Origin: TC-15 sp034437275
GTDB lineage: Bacteria; Chloroflexota; Anaerolineae; Aggregatilineales; Aggregatilineaceae
Assembly (NCBI GenBank): GCA_034437275.1
Contig: DAOTUD010000198.1
Coordinates: 1-22,143 of the forward strand
Direction of reading: 5' to 3'
Length of the DNA stretch: 22,143 nt
Shown: positions 7,674 through 15,194 of the stretch, one piece after another
Layout of the letters: each line of letters begins with the position of its first letter
Position numbering within the stretch: position 1 is the stretch's first letter
Program-made: the position numbers and the translations under genes
Notes under the pieces: model-generated
What the model saw: the letters and a program-made list of their open reading frames with translations, nothing else
Databases searched by the model: none
What the model was told of the DNA's origin: nothing

Positions 7674-8369
7674 TCATTTGCCAACAAACCGGTAGCCAAT
7701 CCCGTATTCATTCTGAATATACGTCGGATTTTTGGAGTCCGGCTCGATCTTGCGGCGCAGGTGGGATACATAAATGCGAGGATAGTGATGCTCCGTATTG
7801 TATTCGTACCCCCATACCTGCTCCAACAACTGCTGGAACGTCAGCACTTGCCCCTTGTGCTGGATGAACGTAGCCAACAGCTTGAACTCCGTCGGCGTCA
7901 ACCGGATTTCCTCGTCGTCCACACTGACCCGCCGCGAGTCCAGGTCCACCGATAGATAATTGTCTTGATACTGGCTGTCCTTGTGCGAGTTGTCCGTGCC
8001 GATCTGGGCGCGCCGCAGCAAAGCATTAATCCGTGCATGAAATTCGAGGTTGCGCAGCGGCTTGATCAAGTACTCGTCCGCCCCCAGGTTCAACCCCTCG
8101 GCCATCTCTTCCTCGGTGACGGCATGGGCGGTCATGATCAAGATCGGTACGTTCGAAAGCTCCCGAATCCGCTGGCACACCGTCATACCATCCATGCCGG
8201 GCAGCGCCACATCGAGCACAACCAGATGGGGCCGCACTTCGTGGAACATGCGCAGCCCGTCCAGGCCGTTCGTGGTGGTATAGACCTCATAGCCGTGACG
8301 CTTGAGATCTAACTCCAGGAGACGATTCATATCGACATCGTCTTCAACAATCAGAACCTTCGTAGTCAT
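7674..8369 (-). CDS. OmpR/PhoB-family response regulator, orphan
   Basis: This 231-residue two-component regulator has a complete receiver domain (about 4-120), with acidic pocket Glu9-Asp10-Asp11, phospho-acceptor Asp53 in VVLDVALPGMDG, Thr80 and Lys103 (IKP). A winged-helix DNA-binding domain (about 137-231) includes LTPTEFKLLATF (157-168), YVSHLRRKIEP (200-210) and the GIGYRF wing (223-228). It should bind DNA as a dimer when phosphorylated. The start is ATG 8369; a TTG 13 codons upstream would open the frame further but lies only a few bases from the -10 box. No histidine kinase gene is present in the window, so the partner must be elsewhere. The gene is divergent from the glycosyltransferase and is an obvious candidate to control it and itself. 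Confidence 0.95.
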   Translation of the reverse strand: MTTKVLIVEDDVDMNRLLELDLKRHGYEVYTTTNGLDGLRMFHEVRPHLVVLDVALPGMDGMTVCQRIRELSNVPILIMTAHAVTEEEMAEGLNLGADEYLIKPLRNLEFHARINALLRRAQIGTDNSHKDSQYQDNYLSVDLDSRRVSVDDEEIRLTPTEFKLLATFIQHKGQVLTFQQLLEQVWGYEYNTEHHYPRIYVSHLRRKIEPDSKNPTYIQNEYGIGYRFVGK

Positions 8370-8411
8370 TGGGCGTTTGTCCAGAGTCCATATATGTAAC
8401 TTCTTCAAACA

Positions 8412-8439
8412 ATTTTACAAGATTTTTCTATTTCCCCAA
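8412..8439 (-). promoter_or_regulatory. Promoter of the response regulator
   Basis: On the minus strand, TTGGGG (8439-8434) and TAAAAT (8417-8412) are separated by 16 nt, giving a leader of about 35-40 nt to the ATG at 8369. Short ATTT tracts at 8412, 8422 and 8430 (plus-strand reading) are spaced 10 and 8 bp and could be regulator half-sites or upstream A/T elements. This is a motif reading only. Confidence 0.5.
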
Positions 8440-8445
8440 AACATA

Positions 8446-8475
8446 CTGGCAAGCCGGGCGAACTTCTGCTATGCT
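8446..8475 (+). promoter_or_regulatory. Promoter of the membrane glycosyltransferase
   Basis: CTGGCA (8446-8451), an 18-nt spacer and TATGCT (8470-8475) make a moderate sigma70-type promoter, followed by a GGCGCGCG discriminator. It is back-to-back with the regulator promoter, the two -35 boxes being only 6 bp apart. The downstream ribosome site GGAGG (8512-8516) lies 7 nt before GTG 8524 and decides the start of the next gene. Confidence 0.5.
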
Positions 8476-8523
8476 GGCGCGCGTTACCCTTCCCCTGAAG
8501 AAACCAAGATTGGAGGCTTTGGC

Positions 8524-10065
8524 GTGCCATATCCCCCCTTACGTTATCACAGCCGCAGCGCCCCGTTTCCGATCGGGCGTGTGACCGGACCACGCCCGGC
8601 CATCTCGGAACGTGTGCTGGACATGATCCCCGGGGGATTGGCGTGGTTGACGCTGCTGGGAGTCGTCGCCGGGGCGTACTATGCGCCGCTGCCGTTGATC
8701 TGGGTAGCCGCGCTGCTGGCGCTGTATTCGGCGCTGCGCTTCACGCTGGCCGGGGTCGCCAGCCTGGCGGGGCTGCTGCGCGTACAACGTTGGGCGGCGC
8801 GCGACTGGCACGCCGAGTACCACCGCCGGGCCACTGCCAACAGCCTGGCGCTGGACGAGGTGCATCATGTCGTCCTGATCCCCAATTACCAGGAGGACGA
8901 AGCCCTGCTGCGCCGCACACTCGACCGGCTGGCCCGACAAGCAGCGCGCGTCTCGATGAGCGTAGTGCTGGCGATGGAGGGGCGCGAACCCGGCGCGCAG
9001 CACAAAGCCGCCAGGCTCAAGGCCGGGTTTGAAGGCCGCTTCAAGCATTTTTTCGTGGTGAGCCATCCGAAGGGCATCCCCGGCGAACTGCCGTGCAAAT
9101 CGGCCAATCAGTCGTGGGCGGCACGCTGGGTGCGGCGGATGCTGGTCGATGAACTGGGCTACAATCCGAACCATCTACTCGTGACCAGCATGGACGCCGA
9201 CACGATGTGGCATCCGCGCTATTTTGAAGGGCTGGGCGTGCTGTTTGCCACCCATGCCGCCCGGTACACAACCTACTGGCAAGCGCCGATTCGCTATCAT
9301 GGCAACGTGTGGCGCATCAACCCGCTGATGCGCATTTTGCACGCCTACTCCACGGCCTGGGAGATGGCCTACCTGTCCGCGCCCTGGTGGCAGGCGCTGC
9401 CGATGTCGTCCTACTCGATGAGTATGCGCCTGTTGGAAAACGTCGGGTTTTGGGACCCGGACGTGATCGCCGATGAATGGCACATGTACATCAAATCCTA
9501 CTTCCAACACGACGATCCGGTGCAGCTTGAGCCGGTCTTTTTGCCGTTCTGGTCCAACGCCACGACCGGGCAGGGGATGTGGGGCGCACTGCGCGAACGC
9601 TACCTGCAAACGCTGCGCCACGCCTGGGGTGCCAAAGAGATCGGCTACACGCTCGCCCAGATAAACGAACACCCCCAGCGCGGCGGGCTTCGTTTGCTGC
9701 TGCGCGTGGCGCACGACAATGTGCTGGCCGGGGCCGGGTGGGTTGTGATGATGGTCGGGGCACAACTGCCGATACTGTTCCATCCCGACCTGGTACGCAG
9801 CCACCTGCACAGCCCGCCGTTTATCCTGCTGCAAATCTCGATCACGTTGATCACGCTGCTCACGATGGTGTTCTGGGCGCTCGACCTACGGCTGCGCCCG
9901 CCGCGCGAGCGCCGCTGGTCGCGCCGCGAACGACTGTACGAACTGGCGAGCCTGCCGCTGCTGGCGATCATCACGTTCGTGTGTGTGACACTGCCGGTAC
10001 TCCACGCCCAAACACGGCTGTTGTTGGGAAAATCACTGGTTTTTCGCGTATCGCTCAAAACCTGA
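8524..10065 (+). CDS. Membrane glycosyltransferase, GT2 family
   Basis: This is a 513-residue integral-membrane GT2 enzyme. Two N-terminal hydrophobic helices (about 36-56 and 58-86) precede the GT-A domain. The domain has VVLIPNYQEDEALLRRTLD (116-134), the metal-binding DAD (224-226) in TSMDADT, WDPDVIADEWHMYIKSYF (310-327) with a likely catalytic acid in ADEW, and an RERYLQTLRHAWG block (357-369) resembling the QxxRW region of processive GT2 enzymes. Two or three hydrophobic segments follow (about 398-418, 431-453, 474-496). The sugar and acceptor cannot be named; extracellular or cell-wall glycan synthesis is the family's usual role. The start is GTG 8524, chosen for an ideal GGAGG site 7 nt upstream. 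The frame is open back to 8302 but would run through the divergent promoters and the regulator gene. Confidence 0.85.
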   Translation: MPYPPLRYHSRSAPFPIGRVTGPRPAISERVLDMIPGGLAWLTLLGVVAGAYYAPLPLIWVAALLALYSALRFTLAGVASLAGLLRVQRWAARDWHAEYHRRATANSLALDEVHHVVLIPNYQEDEALLRRTLDRLARQAARVSMSVVLAMEGREPGAQHKAARLKAGFEGRFKHFFVVSHPKGIPGELPCKSANQSWAARWVRRMLVDELGYNPNHLLVTSMDADTMWHPRYFEGLGVLFATHAARYTTYWQAPIRYHGNVWRINPLMRILHAYSTAWEMAYLSAPWWQALPMSSYSMSMRLLENVGFWDPDVIADEWHMYIKSYFQHDDPVQLEPVFLPFWSNATTGQGMWGALRERYLQTLRHAWGAKEIGYTLAQINEHPQRGGLRLLLRVAHDNVLAGAGWVVMMVGAQLPILFHPDLVRSHLHSPPFILLQISITLITLLTMVFWALDLRLRPPRERRWSRRERLYELASLPLLAIITFVCVTLPVLHAQTRLLLGKSLVFRVSLKT

Positions 10066-10087
10066 GCGCGGACCAATGGACCGGCTT

Positions 10088-10116
10088 TTGCCGCATGGGG
10101 AGCAGTGCGTTATAGT
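10088..10116 (+). promoter_or_regulatory. Promoter of the polyprenyl-phosphate-mannose synthase and fusion operon
   Basis: TTGCCG (10088-10093), a 17-nt spacer and TATAGT (10111-10116) form a good promoter, followed by a GGGCGCGC discriminator. The predicted start near 10123 gives a 30-nt leader. GAGG at 10140-10143 lies 9 nt before ATG 10153. It lies in the 87-bp gap after the GT2 gene, so the two downstream genes can be expressed separately from it. Confidence 0.6.
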
Positions 10117-10152
10117 GGGCGCGCATTTATTTCGGCTGTGAGGTAAAACACG

Positions 10153-10923
10153 ATGAAAACTATCGTTGTGCTGCCAACGTACAACGAGGCAGAAAATCTG
10201 CCCAAAATGGTCCAGGCGCTGCTGAACCTGCCCGTTGAGAATCTGTCGGTGCTGGTGGTGGACGATAACTCGCCCGATGGCACGGGCGATATCGCCGACG
10301 ATCTGGCCGAGGAACACCCGGGCCAGGTCGAGGTCATTCACCGGCCTGACAAACAAGGGTTGGGCAAGGCGTATATTCACGGCTTCCGCGAGGCACTCGC
10401 GCGCGGGGCCGAGGGCGTGCTGCAAATGGATTGCGATTTTTCACATTCGCCGGATGCCGTGCCGCGCCTGGTGGCTGCCCTGCACGATTTCGACTGCGAC
10501 GTTGTGATCGGGTCGCGCTATGTCAAGGGCGGCAAGCTGGACGAAACCTGGGGCATCGGGCGCAAGCTGCTGAGCTGGTGGGCCAACAGCATCTATGTAC
10601 GCATAATCCTGGGCACCAGTGTGCAGGATGCCACCGGCGGCTTCCGGCTGTGGCGGCGCGAAGTGCTGGAAGGGATCGATCTCAACCGCATTCGGTCCAA
10701 CGGCTATGTCTTCCAGGTCGAGACGATCTACGTTGCCCAAAAGTTGGGCTATGAGATCACCGAAGTGCCGATTTACTTCGCCGACCGCACCGCCGGGCAG
10801 TCGAAGATGAGCCTGCGCGTCCAGATTGAGGCTGCGCTGCGCGTCTGGCAGGTGTGGGCGCGGCATCGCCAGATCAAGCCGTCGATGCGGCAGACCACCA
10901 CCGAACAAGATAACACGAAGTAA
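10153..10923 (+). CDS. Polyprenyl-phosphate mannose synthase-like glycosyltransferase (GT2)
   Basis: This 256-residue cytoplasmic GT2 enzyme should transfer a sugar, typically mannose from GDP-mannose, to polyprenyl phosphate at the inner face of the membrane. It shows VVLPTYNEAENLP (5-17), LVVDDNSPDGTGD (34-46), QGLGKAYIHGF (68-78), the metal site DCD (93-95), VIGSRYVKGG (117-126), DATGGFRLWRR (157-167) and FADRTAGQSKMS (213-224). All of these are typical of Dpm1/Ppm1-like enzymes. It has no C-terminal membrane domain, so it is the soluble form. The next gene begins 8 nt after its stop and encodes a YfhO-flippase fusion, a plausible consumer of the polyprenyl-linked sugar. Donor specificity (mannose against glucose) is not certain. 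Confidence 0.9.
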   Translation: MKTIVVLPTYNEAENLPKMVQALLNLPVENLSVLVVDDNSPDGTGDIADDLAEEHPGQVEVIHRPDKQGLGKAYIHGFREALARGAEGVLQMDCDFSHSPDAVPRLVAALHDFDCDVVIGSRYVKGGKLDETWGIGRKLLSWWANSIYVRIILGTSVQDATGGFRLWRREVLEGIDLNRIRSNGYVFQVETIYVAQKLGYEITEVPIYFADRTAGQSKMSLRVQIEAALRVWQVWARHRQIKPSMRQTTTEQDNTK

Positions 10924-10931
10924 GCCCACTC

Positions 10932-13900
10932 ATGGCACGCAAATACGCTGCTGACCTACTGGTTGTGGCAGGGCTGTTGCTGCTGCCACTGTTGTTTTTT
11001 GCTCCGGTGACGCTGGGCAGCAGGACCCAGCTTCCTGCCGACAACCTGTACCAGTACGAACCCTGGCTGAGCGCCAGCGAAGCTGCCGGCGCGCCCGAAA
11101 TCCCCCACAACGCACTGCTCTCCGACCTGGTGCTGCAAAATTACCAGTGGAAGTCCTTCATCCGGGAGAGCATCCGCGCGCGGACGATCCCGCTGTGGCA
11201 GCCCAACCAGTTCGCGGGATCGCCGTTCCTGGCGACCGGCCAGCATTCGGCGCTGTACCCCTTCAGCGCGATCACCTATGTGCTGCCGCTGCCGCGTGCT
11301 TACGGCTGGTTTACCGTGAGCCAGTTGTGGCTGGCCGGGGCGTTGATGTACCTGTTCATCCGGGGGCTGGGCCTGGGCCGGATCAGCGGTGCAGTGGCCG
11401 GGATTGCGTACCAGTTCAGCGCGTTCTTCATCGTGAGCGTGGTCTTCCCAATGATGATCGCCGGGGCGGCGTGGCTGCCCTTGCTGCTGTTGATGATCGA
11501 ATTCGTGATCCAACGCCGCCCGCTGCGCGGTGACCGTCCCGCCGTTGCCCCCTGGATCGCGCTCGGGGCGCTGGCGCTGATGATGAACATCTTTGCCGGG
11601 CACGTCGAGATCACCTACTACACGCTGATCGTGATGGCCTACTACGCCGCGGCACGGCTGGTGTGGGAGTGGTGGCCCCAGCGCCGCGACTGGCGGCGGA
11701 TGCTGCGCCCGGCGGGATCGCTACTGGCGATGGTCGTGCTGGGGCTGGGCCTGGGCGCGGTGCAGTTCATCCCCCTCTACGAACTGGGCTCGCGCAACTT
11801 CCGCCAGGAAGCGGACAGCTTCGACACCGTACGCGACTATGGCTTCCCGGCGCGTCACGTCATGAAGTTCATCATGCCGAACGTATATGGCAACCCCGCC
11901 CACCACAGCTACCGTGATGTGTTCGATGGGGACATGGTGCAGCACGACTGGCAGCGCCCGCGCAGCGATGGCAGCGGCAAAAGCGTCCGCGTGACGAACA
12001 CCGCTTTCGGCATCAAGAACTACGTCGAGGGCGGCGCGTACATGGGCATCCTGGTGATGGCCCTGGCCGGGATCGGCCTGTTCGCGCCCCGTCCAGGCAG
12101 CGACTCAACCAAACGCCGCCCGCCTTACCGCGTGATCCTGGCGATTCTGGCGGGCGTGGCGCTGTCGTTTGCGTTTGGGCTGCCGACCTACGCGCTGATA
12201 TACTACCTGTTCCCCAACACCGAGCAGCTCCACACACCATTTCGCTGGATATGGCCGGTCACGTTCAGCGTCGCGGTGCTGGCCGCCTTCGGGACGGAAG
12301 CGCTGCGCAGCGTCCAGTCCGGCACACAAGCCAGCCGCCGGATTGCCTGGCTGGGCTATGCCGTGATCGCGCTGGGCGTGCTGATCCTGGGCGGGCTGTT
12401 ATTCAGCCGGGCCGCCTACGACAGTGTCGCGCCGCTGGTAGAGCGCGTCTACGATGGGCTGGCCGGGGCCGACCGCGCCTTTCCGGATGCCCGCGCGTTT
12501 TACAGCTACGAATTCTGGAACGTGCTGCTGCTGGGTCTGTTCGTGCTGGCCGCCGGGCTGGTGATCCGGCTCAGCCGCAGCAAACTGCGGCTGCACCAAC
12601 GCCTGGGGCGATTGCCCGCGTGGCAGGCGTTGGCACTGGTCGTCGTCGCAGCGGACCTGATGATCGCCGGGTGGGACTTCAACCCGTCCGCCGACCCGGC
12701 CTGGCTGGAATACAAGCCGGACGCGGTCGCCTGGCTGGAGACACGCATGGCCGAAGAAGGCCCCTTCCGCTACACGACGTACAACTGGGGCGAAAATCCG
12801 CTGCACGCCAACAGCACCTGGTCCTACGGGCTGCACGATGTGCGCGGCTACGACAGCATGTTCCCCAAGCAGTACGCCGACTACATGAAACTGATCGCGC
12901 CGCAGCCCGGCCTGCTGCACAACCGCATCGATCCGGTCATCTACCATGACCCGGACGCGCTGGCGTCGCCCCTGCTGGATTTGCTGAATGCGCGCTACAT
13001 CGTCACTGACTGGGTCATCCCGCAGGATATGTTCCGCGACTGGCTGGTTAACGACGTCGGGGAACTCGGCTTTACCGAGGTGTACACAGGGGCCGGGGTG
13101 CGCATCTATAAGAACAATGATGCTCTGCCCCGCGCCTACACCCTGCCCTACTACGACTTGACGGAAGACATGTGCGGCGCACAGCCGGACCCGTTCGGCA
13201 CCATCGTCACCAGCCCGGACTTCCGCGCCGACCCGCGCCGCGTGGTGATCGAAACATTCCCCGCGGCGGAGCAATGCGAGCTGGTCTACTACTGGCCGCA
13301 GCCGGCGATGGAAGCCGGCCCGCAGCCCGCGCAGATCACCAATTACGGCGCGATTGAGGTCATGGTCGATACCGAGATCGCGCAGGAATCCTGGCTGGTG
13401 CTGGCGGACTCGCATTATCCGGGCTGGAAGGCATTTGTGCGTCCACAGGGCGGCGGTGAGGACGACGAAGAGGAAGTCGACATCCACCTGGTCAACGGCA
13501 ATTTCCGGGGCGTGAAGCTGCAACCCGGCGCGTGGACGGTGCGCTTCCGCTACAGCCCGCCCAGCTTCCAGGTCGGGGCGTTTGGCTCGTTCCTGAGCGG
13601 GATGCTGCTGGTCTTCATGCTCATGCTGTGGCTGTGGCGCAGATTCTACCGCGAAGACCCGGAAGCCGACGGCGCGAAACGCATCGCCAAAAACAGCCTG
13701 GCCCCGATTATCCTCAACCTGTTCAACCGGGGCATCGACTTCGCCTTCGCGTTCATCATGCTGCGCATCCTGGGGCCGGGTGATGCAGGCATCTACTACT
13801 ACGCGGTGGTGATCTTCGGCTGGTTCGACATTCTGGCCAACTTCGGCCTCAACACTTTCCTCACGCGCGAAGTCGCCCGCGAGCACGGCTCGGCGGGGCG

Positions 13901-15176
13901 CTACCTGTTCAACAGCACCGTGCTGCGGCTGGGGATCGCGGCGCTGAGCGTGCCGCTGCTGATCGCCTTCCTGCTGATCCGGCAGACGACCGTCACGCCA
14001 GAACTGGAAATGCGCGCCATCGGCGCGATTGTGCTGCTGTACATCGGGCTGGTCCCGTCCAGCATCAGCACCGGGCTAACCGCGCTGTTCTACGCCTTTG
14101 AGAAAGCCGAATTCCCGGCAGCGATCACGACGGTGAGCACCATCGTCAAGGTCACGCTAGGGTTGGGCACGCTGCTGCTCGGCTGGGGCGTGGTCGGGCT
14201 GGCGGGTGGCGCAATTGCGACGAATCTGGTGACGTTCGGCGTGCTGGCGTGGCTGGCGCGCCCGCTGGTGCTCGGCTCGTTCTTCCAGGCTCCGGACTTC
14301 GGCCTGATGCGCCACATGCTGGGCGAAAGCTGGCCGCTGATGATCAATCACCTGCTGGCGACGGTGTTCTTCAAAATCGACATTGTGCTGATGGAAGCCA
14401 TCAACGGCAACGTCGTCGTCGGGCAATATTCGGCGGCCTATAAATGGCTGGACGCGCTGAACATCATCCCGGCGTTCCTGACGATGGCGCTGCTGCCCGT
14501 CATGGCAAGGCAAGCCCACAACGACCGGCCCGGATTGCAGCGGAACTACCGGCTGGCGGTCAAGCTGCTGGTGATGGTGGCGCTGCCGGTCGCGGTGGTG
14601 ACGACGTTCATCGCCAAGCCGCTGGTGCGCGTGCTGGGCGGGGCGGAGTTCCTGCCCGCTGGTGGAATCGCGCTGCAACTGATGATTTGGAGCATCCCTA
14701 TCGGCTGGATCAACAGCGTGACCAATTACGTGATCGTTGCGCTGGACCGCCAGCGCACGCTGATCGTCGCCTTCGTGGTAGGTGTGGTCTTCAACATCGT
14801 GACCAACCTGATCTTCCTGCCGCTGTACAGCTACCGCGCCGCCGCGATCATCACTATTTTCTCCGAACTGACGCTGATGATCGCGTTCGCCTGGATCATC
14901 CGGCAGGAAATGCAGGGGCTGCGCTGGCCGCGCGTGCTGTGGCGGCCAGCGTTGGCTGCCGTCGTGCTGGCGGGGATCGTCTTTGCGACCTGGCAGGTGA
15001 TGCCGCTGGCGGCGCTGGCCGTGTCGCCGGTTGTGTACGGCGTGCTGCTGCTGGCGATGCGCCCGTTCAACGCGGAGGAAACAGCACGTATCGCGCCGCT
15101 GCTGCCGGGGCGCATCCGCCGCTGGGCGTTTGGAGAAGCACAGGCAGGGACCGAGCCGCCCCGGCCTGCCGGCTAG
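10932..15176 (+). CDS. YfhO-type membrane glycosylation protein fused to a MOP-family flippase
   Basis: This is one uninterrupted 1414-residue frame. Residues 1 to about 905 are YfhO-like: a first membrane helix (6-28), the YQYEPW segment (40-45), the PLWQPNQFAGSPFL block (87-100), many further helices, and an extracellular domain (about 590-880). That domain ends with SHYPGWKAFV, LQPGAWTVRFRYSPPSFQVG and a last helix, as in YfhO proteins. YfhO relatives have a GT-C-like fold and use lipid-phosphate sugars outside the membrane. From about 916 (AKRIAKNSLAPIIL) to 1400 there are 14 hydrophobic helices of the Wzx/RfbX flippase type, including LRILGPGDAGIYYYA. A short acidic insert (GEDDEEEVD) lies in the extracellular domain. 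No internal stop or frameshift is seen, and no strong ribosome site is obvious at the junction. The stop is 18 nt from the stop of the convergent cytochrome gene. Confidence 0.85.
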   Translation: MARKYAADLLVVAGLLLLPLLFFAPVTLGSRTQLPADNLYQYEPWLSASEAAGAPEIPHNALLSDLVLQNYQWKSFIRESIRARTIPLWQPNQFAGSPFLATGQHSALYPFSAITYVLPLPRAYGWFTVSQLWLAGALMYLFIRGLGLGRISGAVAGIAYQFSAFFIVSVVFPMMIAGAAWLPLLLLMIEFVIQRRPLRGDRPAVAPWIALGALALMMNIFAGHVEITYYTLIVMAYYAAARLVWEWWPQRRDWRRMLRPAGSLLAMVVLGLGLGAVQFIPLYELGSRNFRQEADSFDTVRDYGFPARHVMKFIMPNVYGNPAHHSYRDVFDGDMVQHDWQRPRSDGSGKSVRVTNTAFGIKNYVEGGAYMGILVMALAGIGLFAPRPGSDSTKRRPPYRVILAILAGVALSFAFGLPTYALIYYLFPNTEQLHTPFRWIWPVTFSVAVLAAFGTEALRSVQSGTQASRRIAWLGYAVIALGVLILGGLLFSRAAYDSVAPLVERVYDGLAGADRAFPDARAFYSYEFWNVLLLGLFVLAAGLVIRLSRSKLRLHQRLGRLPAWQALALVVVAADLMIAGWDFNPSADPAWLEYKPDAVAWLETRMAEEGPFRYTTYNWGENPLHANSTWSYGLHDVRGYDSMFPKQYADYMKLIAPQPGLLHNRIDPVIYHDPDALASPLLDLLNARYIVTDWVIPQDMFRDWLVNDVGELGFTEVYTGAGVRIYKNNDALPRAYTLPYYDLTEDMCGAQPDPFGTIVTSPDFRADPRRVVIETFPAAEQCELVYYWPQPAMEAGPQPAQITNYGAIEVMVDTEIAQESWLVLADSHYPGWKAFVRPQGGGEDDEEEVDIHLVNGNFRGVKLQPGAWTVRFRYSPPSFQVGAFGSFLSGMLLVFMLMLWLWRRFYREDPEADGAKRIAKNSLAPIILNLFNRGIDFAFAFIMLRILGPGDAGIYYYAVVIFGWFDILANFGLNTFLTREVAREHGSAGRYLFNSTVLRLGIAALSVPLLIAFLLIRQTTVTPELEMRAIGAIVLLYIGLVPSSISTGLTALFYAFEKAEFPAAITTVSTIVKVTLGLGTLLLGWGVVGLAGGAIATNLVTFGVLAWLARPLVLGSFFQAPDFGLMRHMLGESWPLMINHLLATVFFKIDIVLMEAINGNVVVGQYSAAYKWLDALNIIPAFLTMALLPVMARQAHNDRPGLQRNYRLAVKLLVMVALPVAVVTTFIAKPLVRVLGGAEFLPAGGIALQLMIWSIPIGWINSVTNYVIVALDRQRTLIVAFVVGVVFNIVTNLIFLPLYSYRAAAIITIFSELTLMIAFAWIIRQEMQGLRWPRVLWRPALAAVVLAGIVFATWQVMPLAALAVSPVVYGVLLLAMRPFNAEETARIAPLLPGRIRRWAFGEAQAGTEPPRPAG

Positions 15177-15194
15177 TGGCCTATACGTGGCAAC

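Noticed and set aside
7655..7676. Small hairpin overlapping the regulator stop codon as terminator
   Set aside because: The stem is about 6 bp with a wobble and no T-run; the hairpin at 7605-7629 is much better.
8302..8523. N-terminal extension of the GT2 protein back to ATG 8302
   Set aside because: The extension overlaps the regulator gene and both divergent promoters; GTG 8524 has an ideal GGAGG site at 7 nt.
13600..13700. Possible missed gene boundary between YfhO and flippase halves
   Set aside because: The frame is continuous with no stop and no clear ribosome site at the junction, so it is reported as a fusion rather than two genes.
12399..13886. Minus-strand open frame of 495 codons inside the YfhO-flippase gene
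   Set aside because: It is antisense to a well-defined membrane protein and has no ribosome site or family motif.
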